In this document: positions 12,110-22,874 of the stretch, piece after piece | How the letters are laid out: the number at the start of each line of letters is the position of its first letter | How positions within the stretch are numbered: the first letter of the stretch is position 1 | Assembly: GCA_945910005.1 (NCBI GenBank) | Contig: OX246741.1 | Location: forward strand, 13,220,890 to 13,284,889 | Direction of reading: 5' to 3' | Source of the DNA: Isoperla grammatica | Taxonomy: Eukaryota > Arthropoda > Insecta > Plecoptera > Perlodidae | DNA length: 64,000 bases | The notes under the pieces: model-generated | Database searches by the model: none | What the model saw: the letters and a program-made list of their open reading frames with translations, nothing else | What the model was told of the DNA's origin: nothing | Translations under genes and position numbers: made by a program

Positions 12110-12300
12110 GTAACGATAGGCCTAGTTGTAATGATATTTGTTGATTGTTGTTTTGATAGTTGTTGAATTTTCCGGAATGCCAAGGTTATGAGACGAGTGA
12201 TAGTGGCAAGAGATTGATAAGTTAGCAAGACCATGAATAATGAGTCAAGATACGCACTAGATCTCTCTTGCGGGCACGAGTCACCACGAGTAGGGATCCA
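12110..12300 (-). mobile_element. SINE-like family A, copy
   Basis: On the minus strand it reads CTACTCGTGGTGACTCGTGC, then CCCGCAAGAG, then a pyrimidine-rich body with TCTTGCTAACTT, the same order as the copies at 37975-38115 and 47590-47850. The 3' tail is diverged. The 106-codon minus-strand open frame at 12046-12366 overlaps this repeat and is therefore not supported as a gene. Confidence 0.6.
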
Positions 12301-13329
12301 TCTGAACCGGTGTAGTGCAGGAATATCTTTACGATACAAGTGCTCACCCAAGATTATGTTACACATTACGAAAGTTAGGTTAGATTATTTGGATAAACGA
12401 TTTTGAGACCCCCAGTTGTCTTCTGAAATACAATTCGCAACGTGTAACACTATCATAGCAATCACATTCTATCAATAAAGATGATACTCTGTTACACCGG
12501 TTTAATAATTCAATAGTATAATATGAAACGTGATAACATTATCAATAATAACAAAAATACTATAGTAACATTTCAAATTTGTCTTACTTTTCCTGTTGCT
12601 TCATCAATAATCGGCAAGAAAAGGGGAACAGAAATAGCGATAAATTTTAACACTAACGTATGCTGGCACTGACCTAACGCAGTTACGTGACTGTTATAAG
12701 AATAGGGGTGAGGGGGCAGGGAGCAGGGGGGCAGGGGGGCAGGGGTACGCGGGGGCCTAGCGGCGACTGAGATTAAATTCTTTGGGTGAGAGAGTTTGCA
12801 ATTTAATTCGTCCACGTGGAAAGAATGTACCTAAGATGGAAATTTGAAAAGACAAGTTGGAAATTGGTGCAAAAGAGGAAGGAAGAACGGGCGGACGGAC
12901 CAATAGACGGACAGGTGGTTGGTTGCATGGGACAGGGGGACGCACGTAAATTACGGCGAGGGAAGAAGTGAAAACGGAAAGTTTGCGGGAGAACGACCGC
13001 GAGAGGCGGAAGAGATGGATGGATTGATCTATGAGTGAAGAGGCAGACGAAATGGAGATGAAGAGAAAGAGGAAGTGAGAGCTGCGGTGACGTCAGGACA
13101 CGAGGGTACAGGAGTTGAGGGTTTGTTAATAGGGAACTCGATATAATTAGAAAGCGGAGTTAAAATAAAAAGTTGCACTTCGTACAGATAGAAGTATTGG
13201 AAGTTTAAGGGGGAAAATGTTCAACGTTCTGAAAATAAGTACCTGCTACACAAGGTACGCTAGGCGACTCCTGCCTGGGAACAGGGTAGAATTTGACCAG
13301 GGTTACTCTGCCAATAGTAATAGGCTGTG
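12301..13329. other. no gene; G-rich GGGGGCA tandem patch at 12705-12755
   Basis: A purine-rich minisatellite of GGGGGCA/GGGCAGGG units lies at 12705-12755 and could form a G-quadruplex. The following 300 bases are purine-rich (GGAAGAAGTG, GAGAAAGAGG) without stops in some frames, but no family is recognised. Confidence 0.5.
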
Positions 13330-13500
13330 AAATTAGTCCTCCTGTCTCCATCCTCTCCCATTGACTTCTTCCATTGAATATTAGTTCTGCAAGTCGTCCT
13401 ACTTCCGCTTTTGTCCAATCATCCCCCCCCCCCCCCCCCCCCCCCCGAGTCATATAACAATGTTGACGAGTACGTCGTTAAACACCAAAAAATAATCGAA
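13330..13500 (+). mobile_element. SINE-like family A copy with expanded C tract
   Basis: A pyrimidine-rich body leads into CCAATCAT, 24 C residues (13423-13446), GAGTCATA, then GAGTACGTCGTTAAACACC and an A-rich tail. The copy at 55400-55560 (minus) has CCAATCACCCCCCGACGTCA and then GAGTACATCGTTAAGCACC in the same order, so the long C run appears to have expanded from a C6 run inside the repeat. Confidence 0.65.
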
Positions 13501-13708
13501 AAGAAAACATGACACAATGCCCGTGTTAGCACTGGTCAGCCTCACGACAACAAAGACATCGAAAACGAAATAAATAAAAGTAAATTTGTGTTTACATGTT
13601 AAAACATTAAAGGGAGTAAAGAAAGTGATATTCATTTTTTTAAATTTTGATTTATCATTAGGAGTTTTTCCGAAGATTCGAAAAGAATATAACTACGTAG
13701 TTGATTAA

Positions 13709-13951
13709 GATCGGTTTACACACATTATTTAAGATTTAAGGTTTTAGTTTCTTAACTGTTTTACTTAGGATCGCTACCATTGGCCGGATTTATAAAACGT
13801 CGCCTCTCATTGGCTGGGCCAAGAATAAGAGCTAACTTTGCTATTTGAATCTTAAACCTTATGAAAGTGTGTAAACGCCATAATGCTTTTGGCTTGATTT
13901 GATTTTGTTAAACCATAAACCTTAAATCTTAAATACGTGTGCAAACAGACC
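13709..13951. mobile_element. 243-bp MITE with about 40-bp TIRs
   Basis: The left end has GGTTTACACACATTATTTAAG then ATTTAAGGTTT. The right end, reversed, has GGTCTGTTTGCACACGTATT then TAAGATTTAAGGTTT. Flanks read TTAA on the left and TTTAAA on the right, so a TTAA or TTA target duplication is possible. There is no coding capacity. Internally two CATTGGCTGG-like motifs are repeated. Confidence 0.7.
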
Positions 13952-16005
13952 TTTAAATATATATATCAAAATGATAGCCTTGACACCTAAGATCATTTAA
14001 CCATTTCTATACGACCCCGCTTAAATCCTTCGAAATCTAATTCTAATTTTGTCTTTTTTCCTGCATTTCATTTAACTTCAGTTTTCTCTCTCATGTAAAA
14101 AGTTTCCTTGGAACAAAATCTCGGAGGACGAAAAAACTAATAAAAGAATACTTCGCAAATGTTAAAGTTGATCATATCTCATCGCTTAACCCTTGGACAT
14201 TTCTTTTTCTCTCGCAAGTATGAAGCTAATTCTAACATTAATCGCACATTTCTCATTTTGAAATTCAACGGGAGTAGGCTACACATTCTCTCATTGTTCT
14301 GTTTTCCTTCTTTGTATGATTTGCTTCGTTGCAATGACAATTCAAACGCTACACAATTTAAATCCTTTCCCTATGTATTTAAAAAATATCCGCCGAAATA
14401 AAACTCTTATTACCAACCTTTGAAACGAATGTAAAAAAAAACAAGAATCTCTCCTCAAATTCGTACTCGAGTCACATAACCTTGTTGTGTATACAAGCAA
14501 GCATCGCTTCCGGGTTCCTGGTGTGTTAGAATAGCAATAAATTGGTTTTGAAGTTTGAAGAGTATCTCCCACATAGATCACTTGGAATCATATGAATATG
14601 TAGTTGACGTTTTGACATTTCAATTTATTTGTCGGCGTTTTTGTGTGGGTGACGTCACGATGCTAGAGAAGGGCCGACGTCACTCAGTTTTTTCAATTAT
14701 TGGAGAACAATTTCCAACCGGCACAAAATGTTGCGGCCGCCGCCAGCGTTGCATGGGCTAGTTGATGGCTATTGAATGAGCTGACTAACTTCTTGGTATG
14801 CATAACGCGTAAGTGCAATGTACTGTGTAGGTGTTTGCACATAGGTGAATAATACTATTTTGTAAATAAAACAACAACAATAACATAAATATAGCTGATT
14901 TATTATTTTATATTCAGTTAATAATTTAGGTCGACGTAATTATGGCATAGTATTAGATGTGGCACATTTTTTTGACAATAAGATTCCATCTGATATAAAC
15001 CCTCGAATATCGGAATAATAATTATGAATCAATCCCCCCCCCCCCACCACCACGCCCCCTTCACAAACACAACCCACTTGAAATAATTCGAGTTCGGTCG
15101 AGAGCAATATTAAGAAAATTGACACATAAGATGATATTTTAATGTATTTAATATTTGACGTTTGGTGGCAAATCGAGTCCTTACAGAGTAGCTGATTTTT
15201 ATTTTTTTGAAATCGTATTAATACTTTGAAATAAATTCTCTATAAACTGTTTTAAATTTAATATGACGACATCAGTTATATGTACAATGTATGAATCATT
15301 AATTAAAATTAAATAAATGATAGACACATCTTTTCATTATTTTCTCTTCTCTGTAGCAGTCTTTCCATTTGTACGTTTTCATTATACAATGATTCACATA
15401 CAGAAACATTCATTCAACATAAGGAACACGTGTACAAGATTTTTTCTTCCAATCTATTATTGTTTTCTCTCCACGACTCAAAATGATTTCTAATCTTTTT
15501 TTATTTACATTACATGTTGTTCTATACATTCATAAATTTGTCTTATATTGAGTACTTTTCCATCCTACCTAATATACCGTTCACTATCTACTTTGTGCAG
15601 TTTGACTTATGTGTGTTAACACAATCATTTGTTTCGTGTTATTATTATTATATATTAAAAAAGTATAGAATAATAATAATAATTGTGTTTTCAGCAATGT
15701 ATACATAACAACTATGAGCTGATGGTACTTATTGGCATTGCCAGCTGGGACTACACAAATATACAACGGATACAAACTCCACGCAAATATTTAAATAGCC
15801 CTCCAACCTAAGCACCGGTCCGGTTATTATTTACCACACGGGTACCCGCAAACAGTTGTACTTGAAATCCGCTTCGGTGAATGCAAACAATATGCTAATG
15901 TAAGAAAATTAGCCTACAATAAACATCACCGTGAACTCGAGAAGGAGAAATGCAAGACTGGTTGTAAAAGTAAACACGTCCTTTTAATATTAATGGGGGA
16001 GGGGA
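13952..16005. other. no gene seen; C12 run
   Basis: AT-rich sequence with a C12 run at 15034-15045 and an ATT-rich patch near 15640-15680. Open frames reach only 80 codons and none is recognised. The 14700-14760 patch is GC-rich (GCGGCCGCCGCC) but short. Confidence 0.4.
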
Positions 16006-16027
16006 GGGGGGGGGGGGGGGGGGGGGG
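16006..16027. repeat. G22 homopolymer
   Basis: Twenty-two consecutive G follow GGGGGAGGGGA, one of many long G/C tracts in this otherwise AT-rich window. The exact length may be an assembly estimate. Confidence 0.85.
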
Positions 16028-17044
16028 AGTGGAGCTTGATGATAAGAGGCAGATGATTGTTTTGCGGTCAAAATATAAAGTAAAGTTGATAACGAGAAAG
16101 TGTTTGTTTTGAAAGTAAAACTATGTATTACAATTTTTGCGGCACGACAGAAACGTTAAACTGAATCTCGTACGTGTCAACGAACTGTTTCTTGGAGATA
16201 AATGAAAAATACGTCCTCTTTTTTAAGACAAAATAATGTGTTCCCAAATTGCTTTGAAGAATTTACTGTGTGTTTTATCTTAAAAATGACATACACTATC
16301 TTAATGTGTGGATGATGCGGGTAAGATATGATAAAGATTAACAGATAAACTAAAAAAAAATGATGGACAATTTATTGTGTTTGGATAAAATTAGACAACT
16401 TCAATATTATCTCATTTTTCCAAACAAAATCAATTTTACATCCGTTTTTGAGACATTCTCTATACCGCAATAAAACCGAGCCGTGCATCAATAAACGTTT
16501 CTATATCGAATGTCATTTTAGAGCAAAAATTCTACTTTTCACGCTATTTGTGCCGAACACTTTTAATTAATAGAAATGTTGTCAGTACATCAGTAGCGCA
16601 AATTTACATCTCATCTCTCTAGCGTTGTTACCACCAACAATAACGCTTAGTGTGATTCAGCCGAGTGCCTAAATTACACGGTAAACTGCGCATACGATGA
16701 TTGACGTCCATAATACAATTCGAAGCTATTTCGACTAAGCTATACCCGCGTAGCGTTGTTAACTTTTGAGTATCAATTAGTATGGAATTAACTCGTAAAG
16801 GGTTTTGGAGTGGGTTTTGAACGTTTAAATGATCGGGCTTATTTCGGAGTGGGATTGACGTGTTAGAGCCATCTGGTATGGTAGGATTTAGGGGCAGTTC
16901 ATCGTTAATTAATACAAGTATGAGAAGACACCTTCCAGGCCGCAAGAGATAGGCTAACGAGAATTAGAAATCCTGTATCTTATAAGCGAAATTATACTTC
17001 TCTCCTATATACACTGTCAACAGGGTACGGAATAAGATAGACAA
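16028..17044. other. no gene seen; unrecognised open frame
   Basis: A 105-codon minus-strand open frame (16628-16945) contains no motif I recognise, and its composition (Asn, Leu, Pro, Arg) is not diagnostic. No repeat is identified. Confidence 0.35.
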
Positions 17045-17250
17045 CAAATAAATAAATGAATGAATGAATGAATGAATGAATGAATGAATGAATGAATGAA
17101 TGAATGAATGAATGAATGAATGAATGAATGAATGAATGAATGAATGAATGAATGAATGAATGAATGAATGAATGAATGAATGAATGAATGAATGAATGAA
17201 TGCACGAATGAATGAATGAATGAATGAATTACTTACTTAATTAATTAATA
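17045..17250. repeat. (TGAA)n tetranucleotide tract
   Basis: About 42 TGAA units run from roughly 17056 to 17229, with one interruption (TGCACGAA near 17202), then degrade into TTAC/TTAA. The frame stays open on the minus strand as a Ser-Phe-Ile-His repeat, which is a composition artefact. Confidence 0.97.
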
Positions 17251-18854
17251 AAGTGCAGTACACGCTGAAGCATCAACATCGACGGGCATGGCAATGTTGA
17301 CTGACCGATATTTCGCCATGTGATCAGATTGATGAGTTGACTCATGTATCGTTGTATCGTTCTCCTGTATCGTTGACTCATTGGAGTATTTTAACGTTCC
17401 ACAAAGAAAAACATGACGTACATGCGACCGTACTTAAAAAACAAAGACACTTGTTGAAACAAATCCACAATAATGTATACAACAAAACGTCTTTATCTGA
17501 TTTGTATGTACGAAATAATGTATTTGATAGGTATGTATTTTCTCAAAAACGTTATGTGTAAAAGTTCATATTTTATCTGTGAATCGTCTTAATGAATTAG
17601 TTTATAAATATATTTCAGGTATAGGGCAGTGATATTCTGTGCGTTACCGTATGAGACATGGCCGCATGGGTAACCGGCCGGAGATTCACTGGACTTCCAA
17701 TTGTAGCAGGAGTCATCGCACAACACTTACCTGCAAGAAAAGAAAACAAGAAAGATTCAGACAAAGTCAATATTGAGAGAAAAAGAGAGAATACAGAAAA
17801 CACTCATCCATCCCATCACATGAGCAAGATTAATATCACAAAATTCTGGAATTAATGACTGGAAAGTGGATGGAATAAATAAGTATATATAATTAAGCCA
17901 CACCAAGATTGAAAAATTTGCAACAGATAGTTCACTATATCCAATGTGATGGGTTTGTAGATTTACAAATACTGACAGAAAAAAGAGAGATAATAGATAA
18001 ATGTTTAAACCCTATCTGTGGGCATAACCAGAACTGGGTGTGTACATAATATATCCAAAAGTGATTATATAATACGTGTTTGGATTTTTAATCCAGAATG
18101 TTGTATTTCTTGTTTCTTCAACAAGTTTTAGTTTAACTTGCGCTAACATCGTTCGTCAATTATTATGCGTGTGTTTTTCGTGAGATAATTTTGTCTACAA
18201 AATAGCGCATTCTAAAAATCAACTCAATAATCACTTTTTTGATATGTATAAGAAAATTTGACATTAAAACAAATGCTATAATATGAAAATATTTCTGGTA
18301 GTGCAAAAATCTTCTTAATGATACCAGCCTTCCATAGTCGTCTCCTGCACCTAGGGGCGCCCATTGTTACCAAGATAACAGTTGTTTGCATGTTATTTCC
18401 CGTATAGAAAACAAATCCATACCAACAATGGATGACAAATACATAGCAACATCGTATTGACTAACAATATATGCCTACATATGGTAAGCATACAAAAACC
18501 ATGTAGGGATAATAGCGTCTGCTAATTAAACATATTACTATATGATTATCTATTATAATATATTTTGTTGAATGGGGTTCTGACCCGCACAGCTGTCTAA
18601 ACTGAGACGTTAGCCCGGTCATTAATCTTCCTATGAATCAACAGGTGATTATGTGTTAAAATAGTTTGGCAAAAACTTCGCTCTCAGAAATTCTACTCCC
18701 GTGTAAGCATAAAAAATGATTTACAGTTTTAATAGGATATAGATATCGATTGACATGATAGGGGCTTGCTTGCTTCGCTTGTATTATACATGCTTTGCTT
18801 ATTATTATTATTTGAGTTCACTTAAAAAAAAAAACTTCAAACTATGAAGTTAAA
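17251..18854. other. no gene seen
   Basis: AT-rich DNA with frequent stops. A weak tRNA-like remnant is possible on the minus strand near 18570-18620 (GGGTCAGAACCCC), too degenerate to call. Confidence 0.4.
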
Positions 18855-19236
18855 CGGGAAAAGGTAGCCTCAGTTTTAAAACCAAACATACTTTTCATTT
18901 AGTACTTGTATCTCAAAAAAGGTAGACGAAATCGAAAATCTGAGTCTATTTCTTATGTGATTTGCTAAGCCCTTCAAACTGGATGATACATACTGATTAC
19001 TGATCAGTAGGGTAGTCATTTGTATTACTAAATCCATTAGTAATAACACTTCAATATAAATAACTACCCTATTGATTTTAATAGTTGATATATTTATCAT
19101 TCAGTCTGTAGTGTAGTGCTTACCAAGCCACAGTGCTCAACAGACTCAGATTTTCGTTTTCGAATGGCATTCTTAAGACATAATTTTAAAAAATGAAGTT
19201 TTCCTGCGATTTTCATACTGAGAGTACCTCTCCATC
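18855..19236. mobile_element. long-TIR element, copy A
   Basis: The two halves are imperfect inverted repeats of more than 100 bp: GAAATCGAAAATCTGAG on the left pairs with CTCAGATTTTCGTTTTCG on the right, and GCTAAGCCC pairs with the right-hand copy at GTGCTTACC. An inner pair GTAGGGTAGT / ACTACCCTA also exists. The element at 30641-31010 has the same ends and layout. It is non-coding and could form a long hairpin RNA if transcribed. Confidence 0.65.
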
Positions 19237-19379
19237 TTAAGTTAAATAATTTATAAAACCACAAAGGTTACGGAAAAAGAGCAACATTTCAACGTACTAA
19301 AACCAAATACTTGCTAAAACCACCCGCCTTCCTAAACCACATAAAACGATGCACTTTGAAGTCACCGCTCACGCACATA

Positions 19380-19660
19380 GTCAGCGCCGCGTGGTTTGTA
19401 CTTCTTTATTCCAAGCACTTTGGGATTTAAACGCGCCCGCTGAACAATGGCGACTTTGAGACACATTTAGGGTAGGTATTAGTATTACGCCGCTTCTAGA
19501 AACGGGTTTATATAGCCTACTTAAATCAGATTTCAGTCTCTATAAATAGATAGGCCGTTCTATTCACACTCCGCTATACTGAGCTGTGTTGTTCTGTATA
19601 AAGGGAGCGAACTGAGTTGAGCGTCGTAAGGAGCTTTGCTTTGCGTCTAGCTAGCTAGCG
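19380..19660 (+). promoter_or_regulatory. CpG-rich stretch with TATA-like boxes, candidate promoter
   Basis: This stretch and the following 100 bases are clearly richer in CpG (GCGCCGCGTGG, ACGCGCCCGC, GGCGCGC, TGTGCGCGCGCACG) than the surroundings. Two TATA-like boxes are visible, CTATAAATAGA at 19540-19550 and TATAAAGG at 19597-19604; a start about 30 bases after the latter would fall near GTTGAGCGTCG. No coding exon follows convincingly before the C/T-rich stretch at 19890. The orientation is inferred only from the TATA boxes. Confidence 0.3.
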
Positions 19661-20248
19661 AAGAGAGCTTCGTTACAGGATTACACGAAGCTACTTTTAA
19701 CTCGGTTAATGGGTGATAATTAGTTAGTTATCGCTCCGCTTGGCGCGCTAGTGTCGCTGGATATGTGCGCGCGCACGCCTACTTAGGAGAAACCGCAACG
19801 ACTTGCTTGGACTTGAGAGAACTCGGTTTCCTACGCGTTCAAATTTGATGCAACCAATCGTGTCTTCGCCTTCCTTAATAATGTGGTATCTTCCCCCCCC
19901 CCCTTCCCCCACCCCTTCTCTCATGCTCAACCCCCCCCCTCTCTCTCCTTTTCGCAACTCCTCAAAACGTGGTTCTATTCGAAAGCGTACAATGGTTATA
20001 ACAGTATTGTTTCAGATGCAACTGGTTTTAATTGCGTTGTGCATTCATTTAGTTTAGCTTTTTCTTAGCGGATTAATTGTCTACCTTTTTTAATACCTGG
20101 TTTTAAATTTAAATAAGAGTTGCAATTATAATTCTACACTGTTCATGTACATTATAAAATAATTTACTTACAAAGTTACTAAAATCAAGAGCAGAATAAT
20201 CCTTGCAGGATTATAAAACAATGAATCTCATTGATATTAATAACAATA

Positions 20249-21210
20249 CCGTAAAACGGGGTGAATAGACACAGGAAGGTGAATAGAAACAGTCAGCACA
20301 TTAGCACTGTCTTTACGTTGGTGTCGCTTGGTTTTAAAATGTTTAAGTCCATTCAAATTTACCGCCTAACCGTCACTCATTTGTTTTCGATTTCTGCTAG
20401 TTACTTTTTTTCCGAGGTTTGGTTACCTGCTTCAAGCTTGGGTTTTTGAACTGACATTTCTTGGAAGAAAAATATTATCTGGAAAACTTCACCTAGGCTT
20501 CCACTTTCCCGGTCAGATGTAAGTATTTATATGTTTTATTATGATGATATATGTTGTTACAAACAGTTTGATACCATACATTTTATTCTATCTTAAAATT
20601 TGAATGAGTTATGATTTTTTTTTTAACTGAGCGCGTCTTTTTTCAGGTTATGTTCTGGTATATACCGGTACCGGTATACATATTTTTTCCACATTTTTTC
20701 TTCATGTTCTTTCTTATTTACATACTTACATACTCCGTTTGTTTATGAACAGGTTATTGGTGCTCTTCTGCCCCCAGTACCCCTTAGGAGGGGTCAAATG
20801 AAATTTAATGTTAATGCCTTAAAATGGTAGATGTGAATGTGTATATTTGCATAATTTTTCAATTATTGTCCATTTATCATGTTAATTAAATTGTTTATTT
20901 CCTACTACAATGAATATTTATTGTTTTTGATGCATGGAAACTGTTTCTATTCACCTTCCCTACTACTGTCTAGCAACAAACAGTCATTTTAAACACGTGT
21001 TTCTATTCACCACACCGGGCAGGTGAATAGAAACACCCGTTAATTATTTAATTACAGTTATAATTTCCCTCCCCCAATTTTTTTTTTGTCTCATATAATA
21101 GGTGAGATCAAGTGTTACCTGCATGCAAAAAATGATTTTTTTTTTACTATTCACTTAGTTGGTATGATGAAAATACTGCCAAAATTGTTTCTATTCACCC
21201 CGTTTTACGG
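20249..21210. mobile_element. 962-bp TIR element with repeated subterminal 15-mers
   Basis: The ends are CCGTAAAACGGGGTGAATAG and, exactly inverted, CTATTCACCCCGTTTTACGG, each flanked by TA (20247-20248 and 21211-21212), consistent with a TA target duplication. A motif close to GGTGAATAGAAACA recurs near both ends: about 20278 (direct), 20941, 21000 and 21187 (inverted) and 21022 (direct). Such subterminal repeats usually bind a transposase. The interior has no long open frame, so the element is non-autonomous. TA duplication fits Tc1/mariner-like or other TA-targeting superfamilies, but the end sequence alone does not decide it. Confidence 0.8.
20661..20678. repeat. perfect 18-bp palindrome
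   Basis: TATACCGGTACCGGTATA is its own reverse complement. It lies inside the 962-bp TIR element, roughly midway. Confidence 0.85.
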
Positions 21211-21527
21211 TACCTATTCATTTGGGGAAGAGAAATGTCAAAACAATGACACCCTATTCAAAAGCACTTGGTACATTAAATTGTCAAAGGCAATAACAAC
21301 ACCATCAGCAAAAGTAAAATTCAACAGAAAATATAATTAAAATCTATTGATTAAATTGATGTACCATATATGTGGGTTTTTGTGACACAAATTCAAAATC
21401 ACTTTACCAATACAGTATTCAATTATTATAAAATCCACTCCATTTGTTATTTACATTCGTGCTATAAAATGAAGAAATAGCTGTTGATTTTGCTTTTCGC
21501 TCTCTGTATTATTATTCTTACCCGTTT

Positions 21528-21531
<4 letters not shown>

Positions 21532-21569
<38 letters not shown>
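21532..21569. repeat. (TA)n microsatellite
   Basis: About 19 TA dinucleotides. Similar TA runs at 27634-27677, 31580-31602, 48698-48720 and 49039-49051 often border short inverted-repeat elements in this window. Confidence 0.95.
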
Positions 21570-21572
<3 letters not shown>

Positions 21573-22221
21573 AGCTCTTCAATCACTGGGTCATTATACA
21601 ACAGTCAAGATTGGTGTTTTTACTTTGCAGCAACAACAACGCAGATTCCGTGACCCCCTATACTTAAAAATGCGAAAAAAAATCTTAAGCGAAAAAAAAG
21701 ATTAAAGTAACGCATCGCAAAAACTCGACGAAAGCTTCGCTACTCATAACAAGTGTTCCGCTCTCATTTATCATCATTTTATTACAATGTTGGGGGAAAA
21801 AAACTTGACGTAAAAGTTGGCTTGAATCGCTAATATTCGACCTAGTTTCTATATTCTCTTCCACACGAACATAAAATATTTAATAAATTACATTGTAACT
21901 ACTATACAGAGTAGACCAAACCAAGTTGTTGAACGATGGAACTGTTACGGTTATGTTAATTTTACGAGGCCGTTACACTTACAACTCTCCCGCGCCGGCA
22001 TGTCCAACAATAAATCCATGTTATGGTTGATTCACTGAAGATTTAGTTTTATTTCAGATTTAATGCTTTAAAGGAATCGGTTCACGAAGCTCGCTATAAG
22101 GTCAAATAGCTTCGTGTAGAAGATACATTCTCACGGAATAAGTTCTTTGGAATAGATTGCATGAATTTTGAAACCAAAGCAAGCGACCATATGATGAAGA
22201 CGGAAAACCCGCTACAATGGA

Positions 22222-22315
22222 ATCCATGCCCAAGCCAGGATTCGAGCCTGGAACGCTAAAATTGTGGTTCACCAGAACAACACCTTGACGACCTCACCCT
22301 CTACGCTGGGAAAGA
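22222..22315 (-). mobile_element. tRNA-derived SINE head
   Basis: The minus strand carries a box B (GGCTCGAATCC) inside a good T-arm (CCAGG...CCTGG), preceded by an A-box-like GGTCGTCAAGGTG about 55 bases upstream. The anticodon region does not form a clean stem, so a functional tRNA gene is unlikely. Confidence 0.45.
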
Positions 22316-22707
22316 AGGTAAATACCAAGTTCATACGTTAAACCAGTATCGGAACGTAGTCTACCCTTGTCGAAAAGTACCAGGGGGGCAATTTCGTTAC
22401 AAATTCCATCTTGATCGATCTTCTTAACACATTTGGTGAAACAGAAGCTGCATAGTGCATTTGTCTCTGGCTTATCTCCTCCAATCCCCTCTCATAAAGT
22501 TACCCCCCCGCGTAGTCTCATACTTACCAAATGGCCGAGTATAATAATAACTTAATTTTATACTTCCGTACTTACTTCCATCTACATACAAAACAGATAA
22601 ATTACGTATAATTTACGACTTTTAGTTGGGTACCTGGAAATTCTAAACACAGAGGGCGTGACTAATCAGGCTTGCGCACTCTACTAAAAGAAAGTCTGCA
22701 TTTACGA

Positions 22708-22807
22708 ATGTGTGAAAGAACGCCATAAATCCGTTGATTTTGGTTGAAACAGCGTGCGTAAAACTTGCAGCAGATAAGTAGTATAGCGGTTAGTGGTCAC
22801 CCGACCT

Positions 22808-22810
<3 letters not shown>
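22708..22810 (-). mobile_element. dispersed repeat with GAACGCC...GCGTGC core, copy 1
   Basis: The core GAAAGAACGCC, about 25 variable bases, then GTTGAAACAGCGTGC, recurs at 26341-26394 and inverted at 49622-49676. It is followed here by TAGTATAGCGGTTAGTGGTC, which resembles the A-box part of a tRNA, and then by the (TAA)n tract. The similar element at 26341 is also followed by a GGTATGGTAGTGGTTAC tRNA-like stretch. Confidence 0.5.

Positions 22811-22874
<64 letters not shown>
22811..22874. repeat. (TAA)n microsatellite
   Basis: About 21 TAA/AAT trinucleotides directly follow a tRNA-like stretch ending CGACCTAGT; this is a probable SINE tail expansion. Confidence 0.95.

Noticed and set aside
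12046..12366. 106-codon minus-strand open frame
   Set aside because: Most of it is a copy of SINE-like family A.
17017..17205. Ser-Phe-Ile-His repeat protein on the minus strand
   Set aside because: It is a translation of a (TGAA)n tract.
18567..18625. tRNA-like remnant (GGGTCAGAACCCC on the minus strand)
   Set aside because: Too degenerate, and no second copy was found.
22222..22315. Functional tRNA gene on the minus strand
   Set aside because: A good box B and T-arm are present, but no complete cloverleaf or clean anticodon arm could be drawn.
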